Source of the DNA: Nitrospirota bacterium | GTDB taxonomy: Bacteria; Nitrospirota; Thermodesulfovibrionia; Thermodesulfovibrionales; JdFR-88 | NCBI GenBank assembly: GCA_021825785.1 | Contig: JAKAGP010000036.1 | Coordinates: forward strand, 1 to 9,452 | Length of the DNA stretch: 9,452 bases | Reading direction: 5' to 3' | Part shown: piece by piece, positions 4,409 through 9,452 of the stretch | Layout of the letters: the number at the start of each line of letters is the position of its first letter | How positions within the stretch are numbered: the first letter of the stretch is position 1 | Notes under the pieces: model-generated | Told to the model about the DNA's origin: nothing | What the model saw: only the letters and a program-made list of their open reading frames with translations | Database searches by the model: none | Translations under genes and position numbers: made by a program

Positions 4409-6211
4409 TTAGCTGCATTTCCTCAACTCCGCCAGCGCTTCCGCTATTTCCCGCCCCTTGGCCTCGATGATGTCCAGAAGCTCTTCCGGCGTTCGGGTGT
4501 CCACAACAGGCTTCTTGTGCGGGTTCACGGCCTTCAGGTCGAATACGGCGTCGAGGATTTCCTTGGCCTTGGACTCAGCCTGCCGGGATTCCTTGGCAAG
4601 CTCATCGGACCGGGCCTGCGCCTCTTCCACGGCGGCCTTGTCCACCAGTATGGCGTCCTTTAGCGCCTTCACCCGCTCTTTCCACTGGGCAGACTCCTGG
4701 CGCTTGCGGGTGGCTTCCTCCTTGAACGGGCGGGCCTCGTTCGCAGCCGCCTTTTTCCTGGCGTCAAGGTCCACGGTCCAGGAAAGCAGGCTGTCGGCGC
4801 GGTCCGGCAGGAGCCGGAAGAACTCCTCGAAGTGCTGGATGGTGAGCGGCGTTTTCTTGCGGACCTTCACGTCCGTGAGGTCGTAGTACCAGATTTTCCG
4901 CGTGGGGCTGCCCTTGGTGAAGAAGAGCAGGTTGGTCTTGACGCCGGCTCCGGCGGTCGTGAAGACCCCGGCTGGCAGGCTCACGATGCACCACAGGTCG
5001 CAATCGTCCGCGAGCTTCTTCTTGATCTTCACGAAGGCGTCCTGGTTGGTTCGGAACAGAAGCCCCTCGTCCAGGACGATTCCGCAACGGCCCCCATCTT
5101 TTAAGCTCCGAATGACGTGCTGCAAGAACAGGCCCTGGGTGGAGCTGGTCTTGTAGTCGAAATTGGTCTGGGCTTCCTTGCCTTCTTTGCCCCCAAACGG
5201 CGGGTTCGTCAGCACCACGTCAAAGAACGGGGGCGCGTCGGCGAAAAGCCCGCCGTAGGTTTCCGTGCCGGTCAGCGTGTTGCCGTGCCAGAGGTTGGGC
5301 TTGTCTATGCCGTGCAGGACCAGGTTGGCCAAGGCGATGGGATAGATGAGGTTTTCCTTTTCCCGGCCGTAGAAGGTGCCGGTCTTGAGGGTTTCCATCT
5401 GCTCGGCCGTGGCCGCTGCCCCCAATCTTTGCCGCACGTGCTCGAAGCTCTGGGCTAGGAAGCCGCCGGTGCCGCATCCCGGGTCGTAGACCTTTTCATC
5501 CGGGCCGGGGTCTATGGTCCGCACCATGGCGCGGATGACCTCGCGGGGAGTGAAGAACTGGCCGCCGTCGTTTCCCTTCTCCCCCATCTTGAGGAGCAGC
5601 CCTTCATAGACCTGGGAGAGGGTGAACACGTGCGTGGGGTCCACGCTCTCGGCGGAAATCTCGTGGACCTTGTCAAGAACGTCCTGGAAGTTCTTCTCCG
5701 TGTCCACGCGGACCCGCTCCACGCCGGTCATGACCTCGCTGATGACCTTCTGGCGTGGGTTTGCGTCCGGTCTTTCCTTGAGGCTCTTGAGATACGGGAG
5801 GAGCCCCGTCATGTTCCCCTTGGAATCGAGGGAGCCGTTCACGAAACCGAAGAAAGCGCCCGTCGCGCTGTTCCATAGCTCTCGACGCTTCCAGCCCTGG
5901 GGCCGGGTTTTCCCATCCACTCGAACGGGTTTGGCCTCGTCATACGGGGCGGCCCAGTCCCTCCAGCGATAGGGCGCTTCCAGGGAAGGCCGGAACTCGG
6001 CTCCAACGGCCTCGGACTCCTCGGCTTCGCGCTCCTCCCTTTCGTCCAGGATACGCAGGAAAAGAACCCAGGTCAGCTCCGGCACGTATTGCAGAGCCCC
6101 GGCGCAGTTGCCCCGGCGCATGATGTCGCAGATGGACTTCACCGCCTGGTCCACGGACTGCTGGGTCACCAGCTTGCGGTTGTTCCCGTTTTTTGCCGCC
6201 TTCTTCCGCAT
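4409..6211 (-). CDS. hsdM: Type I restriction-modification DNA methyltransferase subunit M
   Basis: HsdM transfers a methyl group from S-adenosylmethionine to adenine N6 in the asymmetric target chosen by HsdS, and is part of the M2S methylase and the R2M2S restriction complex. The 600 residues include an N-terminal helical HsdM_N domain (about 15-175; ICDIMRRGN, ELTWVLFLRILDERE), then GGQFFTPREV (216-225), SAM-binding DPGCGTGGF (243-251) and catalytic NPPF (336-339). Residues 484-592 form a long charged coiled coil, used in this family to bind HsdS. All key residues are intact. The ATG at 6211 lies 3 bases after the RhuM/Fic stop, with AGGAAG nine bases upstream, so translation is probably coupled. 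hsdM is last in this operon, although it is often first in type I loci. A strong terminator follows. Confidence 0.95.
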   Translation of the reverse strand: MRKKAAKNGNNRKLVTQQSVDQAVKSICDIMRRGNCAGALQYVPELTWVLFLRILDEREEREAEESEAVGAEFRPSLEAPYRWRDWAAPYDEAKPVRVDGKTRPQGWKRRELWNSATGAFFGFVNGSLDSKGNMTGLLPYLKSLKERPDANPRQKVISEVMTGVERVRVDTEKNFQDVLDKVHEISAESVDPTHVFTLSQVYEGLLLKMGEKGNDGGQFFTPREVIRAMVRTIDPGPDEKVYDPGCGTGGFLAQSFEHVRQRLGAAATAEQMETLKTGTFYGREKENLIYPIALANLVLHGIDKPNLWHGNTLTGTETYGGLFADAPPFFDVVLTNPPFGGKEGKEAQTNFDYKTSSTQGLFLQHVIRSLKDGGRCGIVLDEGLLFRTNQDAFVKIKKKLADDCDLWCIVSLPAGVFTTAGAGVKTNLLFFTKGSPTRKIWYYDLTDVKVRKKTPLTIQHFEEFFRLLPDRADSLLSWTVDLDARKKAAANEARPFKEEATRKRQESAQWKERVKALKDAILVDKAAVEEAQARSDELAKESRQAESKAKEILDAVFDLKAVNPHKKPVVDTRTPEELLDIIEAKGREIAEALAELRKCS

Positions 6212-6214
6212 CCC

Positions 6215-7210
6215 TCAGTTCTTCCTATTGATTAGATTCACGGTCATGGCCGTGATGATGTCCCGTTCCGTTGGTTTGCTCTCCGCGATCAAAAGCGTCA
6301 TGGCCACCAGGGCGTTGTCCGCGATCCGCTTGGATCCGTCGGCCCGGTACAAGGCCCCGTTCTTTTCCATGAAACGCAGGAAGAGCGCGGCCCCGATCCT
6401 TTTATTCCCGTCCGTGAAGGGGTGGTTCTTGACCATGAAATAGAGAAGGTTGGCTGCCTTTTCCTCAAGGCTGGGGTAGAGGTCCCGGCCGCCGAAGGAC
6501 TGCACGACGGCCCCCAGCGCCGCTTCAAGGCCCCGGTCTTTTTCGGTCCCGAAAAGGGAAGACGCGCCGAACTTCTTCCGCAGGCCGTCAATCATGGCAA
6601 TGGCCTCTTCGTACTCCAGGGGCGCGGCGCTTTGTTCGGAAACGTCCCGGGGCGTCACCCGGCGGTTGTCGTAATCGTCCAGGAGGTCCAGGGCGTAGGA
6701 GTAGTCCGCCGCCACTTTCAACAGGGCGCTCGCCTCGTCCCCGGTAAGCTCCTTTCTTCCGGCGACCTGCCCGATGAGACGAACAGCCTGGTTGAGCTCC
6801 TTCAGGCGGCGCTCGTTGACCGAGTAGCCCTTCAGCACGTGGTCCCGGAGAACCCGCGTGGCCCAGATTCGGAACTGGGTGCCGCGCTTGGAGTTCACCC
6901 GGTAGCCCACGGAGATGATGGCGTCGAGGTTGAAATGCTCCACCTGGCGTTCAACGGTCCGGCCGCCCTCGTTCTGAACCGTTGCATAAAATGCAACAGT
7001 TGCCTTGCGCTCCAGTTCCCCGGTCTCGAACACCTTGCGCAGGTGCCTGGAAATGACGGACTTATCGCGCTCGAACAGGGCGGCGATCTGGTTCAGGTTC
7101 AGCCACAGGGAGTCCTTCTCCAGGCGCACCTCTATAGATGGCGTTTCTTTGCCGGCCTGGTAGATGACGACTTCGCCCACGCTGCCTTTGATGGCGGATT
7201 TCCGACTCAT
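6215..7210 (-). CDS. RhuM family protein with C-terminal Fic/Doc domain
   Basis: This 331-residue fusion has an N-terminal RhuM domain (about 10-140) with a helix-turn-helix (LNLNQIAALFERDKSVISRHL, 37-57) and the signature NLDAIISVGYRVNSKRGTQFRIWA (94-117). A Fic/Doc domain (about 195-325) carries an intact HPFTDGNKR (263-271). Fic enzymes attach AMP or another nucleotide-derived group to target proteins, and Doc phosphorylates them. Lys at position 270, where AMP-transferring Fic enzymes usually have Gly, is Doc-like. I use the ATG at 7210, not an upstream in-frame ATG at 7264, because its ATGA overlaps the hsdS stop and gives the usual RhuM N-terminus. RhuM/Fic genes are often seen inside type I RM loci; whether they toxify cells, guard the RM complex or regulate it is not settled. 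No separate antitoxin gene is visible next to it. Confidence 0.92.
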   Translation of the reverse strand: MSRKSAIKGSVGEVVIYQAGKETPSIEVRLEKDSLWLNLNQIAALFERDKSVISRHLRKVFETGELERKATVAFYATVQNEGGRTVERQVEHFNLDAIISVGYRVNSKRGTQFRIWATRVLRDHVLKGYSVNERRLKELNQAVRLIGQVAGRKELTGDEASALLKVAADYSYALDLLDDYDNRRVTPRDVSEQSAAPLEYEEAIAMIDGLRKKFGASSLFGTEKDRGLEAALGAVVQSFGGRDLYPSLEEKAANLLYFMVKNHPFTDGNKRIGAALFLRFMEKNGALYRADGSKRIADNALVAMTLLIAESKPTERDIITAMTVNLINRKN

Positions 7211-8412
7211 AGGCTCCCCGAAAAGGCTTGATTCAATAAAGCATATGGATAATTCCCAACGCAAGTGAGCTGCTCTTTAGTTGAAGATATAATGGTATCG
7301 AATACCTTCATCTTAGCGTGAATGGCATCTACAATCTTCTCCTGCTCAGAAATGCTTGGAAGAACCATCTCAATCCGTGCAACTTCATCAGTACGAATCC
7401 TTGGCAACCACCCAGGAGTTTTTCCAACTGGAGAATCTTCCAAATATATTGGGCTACGCATAAACCATGCTACGTAATGATTCAAAGCCTCGTCCTTGTT
7501 CACCTCATAAACATATTGATCTACAGAGCACAGCCCATCAAAGTCTGCGACCCATACTTTATTCAAATAGGGCCTGAGATATCCATAAACAATATCTCCC
7601 TTGTGGAACCTCGGTTTTCTTCCCGTGAGTTCTGACATCTCGACCGGTTGGGAGCCGCAAAGCTTTCTTGTGCCTGATTCAACGTGCTCAAGGCCGATAA
7701 AAACCGCAGGCCCTCTTGGTTTGTTGTATGGGTGAATGACATCTTTTCTTAAATACAGGATGTCACCCAAAGTTGCCGTTCTTTGTATGTCTCCTTTGAG
7801 CTTTGAGAAAAGCTCTCGAAGATAAGACATAGGCAGGAGTTTTGCGTTGTTACAATTTTGTTCTATGGCCTTCCTTGCCTTCTCAACAGCGGGCAATTGA
7901 ACATTCAGAATCGCCACAATGCGTTTTTGTTCGTCTAAGGGTGGAAGAGGCATGCATAACGACTCGATTGAATCCCGGTCAAGGCCGGGTACAGTTGATC
8001 CAGTTGCTGTATCCTGAAAGTGTTGGATACATGATCTAAGGAAATAGAATAGGAAGCGCAGATTTAATGTATCTAAATCAGGACGTATGGCCATTAACTG
8101 GCGGCCTATAGCAGCTTTTTCATCAGGAGCAAGATTGATTTTGCCAACACCGGCTCCCTTTACTGTCACAAGTACATCTATTGGTTCACATGTTGCTTTA
8201 GGCTTCTCGGTCCATTTCGTTATCAAAGGCTTCTCATAACCAAAATCGGCAGGGCCTGTGATATATCCTATCCCGCACTTGTGTTGCACATAGTCAGCCT
8301 CAAGAATATGCTGGCCTGGTAAAACGGTAACAACATCACCTATCCTCACCCTTCGCCAGCCGCGAGGTAAGCCGCTTTGCGTTTCTTGTCTGATATTTTC
8401 CCTGCCCATCAT
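7207..8412 (-). CDS. hsdS: Type I restriction-modification specificity subunit S
   Basis: HsdS reads the bipartite DNA target and holds two HsdM subunits. The 401 residues show the usual two-repeat plan: a first target-recognition domain (about 15-150), a central conserved helix starting LPPLDEQKRIVAIL (156-169), a second recognition domain (about 210-345), and a second conserved helix starting LPSISEQEKIVDAI (351-364). Start at the ATG at 8412, whose ATGA overlaps the stop of the upstream nuclease; GAGGG lies six bases before it. Its own stop overlaps the RhuM/Fic start in the same way. A sampled line in the second recognition domain is about 43% GC against about 67% in hsdM, consistent with the exchange of recognition domains known for hsdS. 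No frameshift or phase-variable tract is seen. Confidence 0.94.
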   Translation of the reverse strand: MMGRENIRQETQSGLPRGWRRVRIGDVVTVLPGQHILEADYVQHKCGIGYITGPADFGYEKPLITKWTEKPKATCEPIDVLVTVKGAGVGKINLAPDEKAAIGRQLMAIRPDLDTLNLRFLFYFLRSCIQHFQDTATGSTVPGLDRDSIESLCMPLPPLDEQKRIVAILNVQLPAVEKARKAIEQNCNNAKLLPMSYLRELFSKLKGDIQRTATLGDILYLRKDVIHPYNKPRGPAVFIGLEHVESGTRKLCGSQPVEMSELTGRKPRFHKGDIVYGYLRPYLNKVWVADFDGLCSVDQYVYEVNKDEALNHYVAWFMRSPIYLEDSPVGKTPGWLPRIRTDEVARIEMVLPSISEQEKIVDAIHAKMKVFDTIISSTKEQLTCVGNYPYALLNQAFSGSL

Positions 8413-9431
8413 TCAATGCCCTCGATCAGCTTGGCGATCTGCGTGGGCTCGGGGAGTTGGCCCTTGAACTCCTGGGGCAGGCGCTTCACGATCCTGTAGG
8501 TGGCCACGCCGATTGGTTTTCGCGCGTCCCGCAGGGCGTATTCCACGATGGTGCGGCTTTTCTCCTTGCACAGGATGATACCGATGGAGGGGTTCTCGCC
8601 TTCCTCCCGGTCCAGGTCATCCAGGGCGGCAAGGTAGAACTGCATCTTGCCCACGAACTCCGGCTGAAACTCGCCGATCTTGAGTTCCACGGCCACGAGG
8701 CACTTCAGGCGGCGGTGAAAAAGCACCAGGTCAACGAAGAACTCCTTGCCGTCCACCTCCAACCGGTACTGACTGCCCATGAAGGCGAACATGCCGCCCA
8801 TCTCGCGCAGAAAGGTCTCGACCCGGGCAATGATGGCGCGTTCCAGCTCCCTTTCCGAGTGCTCCTCGCCAAGCTCCAGGAAATCGAACACGTACTCGTC
8901 CCGGACCGCGTGCGCGGCCTGGGAACGCAGCTCCGGCGAAAGCGCCTGGTCAAAGTTGGTCTGGCCGGTGAGGGACTTCTCGTAGCTCTGGTTTTCGATC
9001 TGGTGGACCAGGACGTTCTTGGACCAGCCGAACTTCCGGGCCATTCGGATGTAGAACTCGCGTTCGAGGGAGTCCCGGCACTGCGTCATAATGATCAGGT
9101 TATGGGTCCACCCGATCTGTGCAACCAATGGTTGCACTTTCGGATCGTCCTTGTAGGTGACGTAAAACTCGCGCATGTAAAAGAGATTGCGTCTGGAAAA
9201 CCCGGTGGCCTTGGGGAACTCGGACTGGAGGTCCTCGGCCAGCCTTTTCACCACGGCGTCGCCGTGCTCGCTTGCCACCTGGCGTTCCGTGATGATGCGG
9301 CCGATGTCCCAGTAAAGGGAAACCAGCTCGCGGTTGACGGCCCGTAGCGCCTCGTACTGGGCCGCCCGGACCCGCTCCTTGATCTCCGCCAGGAGCCCTG
9401 GGTACTCCGGCCCGAAAGTTTCTCGCGCCAT
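8409..9431 (-). CDS. yhcG: PDDEXK nuclease family protein (DUF1016, YhcG-like)
   Basis: This 340-residue protein has the two-part plan of the YhcG family: an N-terminal DUF1016_N helical/winged domain (about 10-160; NRELVSLYWDIGR, SRRNLFYMREFY, QIGWTHNLIIM) and a C-terminal PD-(D/E)xK nuclease-like domain (about 170-330). The likely metal-binding residues are Asp234 in FFVDLVLFH and Glu249 and Lys251 in AVELK; an upstream Glu in the RVETFLREMG helix (about 206) fits too. Family members frequently sit inside type I RM loci, and the fold suggests DNA cleavage, but a defined role is not established. Here it is the first visible gene of the operon and is coupled to hsdS by an ATGA overlap. The ATG at 9431 has no strong ribosome binding site in the 21 visible bases upstream, and a possible TAG stop of a preceding gene lies just before it. 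Confidence 0.93.
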   Translation of the reverse strand: MARETFGPEYPGLLAEIKERVRAAQYEALRAVNRELVSLYWDIGRIITERQVASEHGDAVVKRLAEDLQSEFPKATGFSRRNLFYMREFYVTYKDDPKVQPLVAQIGWTHNLIIMTQCRDSLEREFYIRMARKFGWSKNVLVHQIENQSYEKSLTGQTNFDQALSPELRSQAAHAVRDEYVFDFLELGEEHSERELERAIIARVETFLREMGGMFAFMGSQYRLEVDGKEFFVDLVLFHRRLKCLVAVELKIGEFQPEFVGKMQFYLAALDDLDREEGENPSIGIILCKEKSRTIVEYALRDARKPIGVATYRIVKRLPQEFKGQLPEPTQIAKLIEGIE

Positions 9432-9452
9432 TGGTGCTAGTTTTCCAGGAAC

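Noticed and set aside
6422..7231. 269-codon plus-strand open frame opposite RhuM/Fic
   Set aside because: It lies almost entirely antisense to the RhuM/Fic gene. The GC-rich third positions of that gene explain the lack of stops.
7211..7264. 18-residue N-terminal extension of RhuM/Fic from the ATG at 7264
   Set aside because: It lies inside hsdS. The ATG at 7210 forms the ATGA overlap and gives the usual RhuM beginning.
8457..9347. Long plus-strand open frame opposite the DUF1016 nuclease
   Set aside because: It is antisense to a well-supported gene in GC-rich DNA, its translation has no recognisable domain, and it has no ribosome binding site. It is a codon-bias shadow.
1..9452. CRISPR array, tRNA or rRNA genes, or reverse-transcriptase-linked (retron-like) RNA
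   Set aside because: No regularly spaced direct repeats, no tRNA T-arm or cloverleaf, no rRNA-like stretch and no reverse transcriptase motif were found.

Overview
All nine convincing genes in this window lie on the minus strand, so the biological reading direction is right to left. The organism is a bacterium with a GC-rich coding background: a sampled 60-base line inside hsdM is about 67% GC, and codons there favour G or C in third position. Gene starts carry clear AAGGAGG-type ribosome binding sites. The mix of a large serine recombinase, a ParB-like protein and a type I restriction-modification (RM) cluster looks like a mobile genomic island. A proteobacterial or desulfobacterotal host is plausible, but nothing here fixes the taxon.

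Right half (about 4409-9431): a tightly packed operon, transcribed yhcG-like PDDEXK nuclease (DUF1016) -> hsdS -> RhuM/Fic -> hsdM. The first two junctions are 4-nt ATGA overlaps and the third is a 3-nt gap, so the four proteins are probably translationally coupled. hsdM and hsdS give the methyltransferase and the DNA-recognition subunit of a type I system. The nuclease and the RhuM/Fic protein are accessory genes, probably defence-related. No hsdR motor subunit lies inside the window; it may be upstream, beyond position 9452. hsdM ends at a strong, nearly perfectly symmetric intrinsic terminator (4336-4360).

Middle (about 2943-4301): an AT-rich gene (about 37-38% GC in sampled lines) for a 337-residue protein. 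It resembles the poorly characterised DUF6499/'transcriptional regulator-like' proteins of mobile elements. A gene-free stretch of about 345 bases follows, which holds a candidate promoter for the ParB-like gene and some small repeats.

Left part (1-2942): a ParB/sulfiredoxin-fold DNA-binding protein with a coiled-coil tail, two small proteins that look like distant paralogues of each other, another small basic protein, and the N-terminal 177 residues of a large serine recombinase cut by the window edge. This looks like the integration and maintenance module of the element. A GC-rich, hairpin-rich non-coding stretch (910-1155) lies within it.

The most interesting points are: RhuM/Fic and a PDDEXK nuclease built into the RM operon, with hsdM last; a terminator placed only 34 bases before the start of the AT-rich gene; a possible +1-frame extension or micro-ORF at the end of the ParB-like gene; the likely paralogy of the two small proteins; and the structured non-coding stretch.
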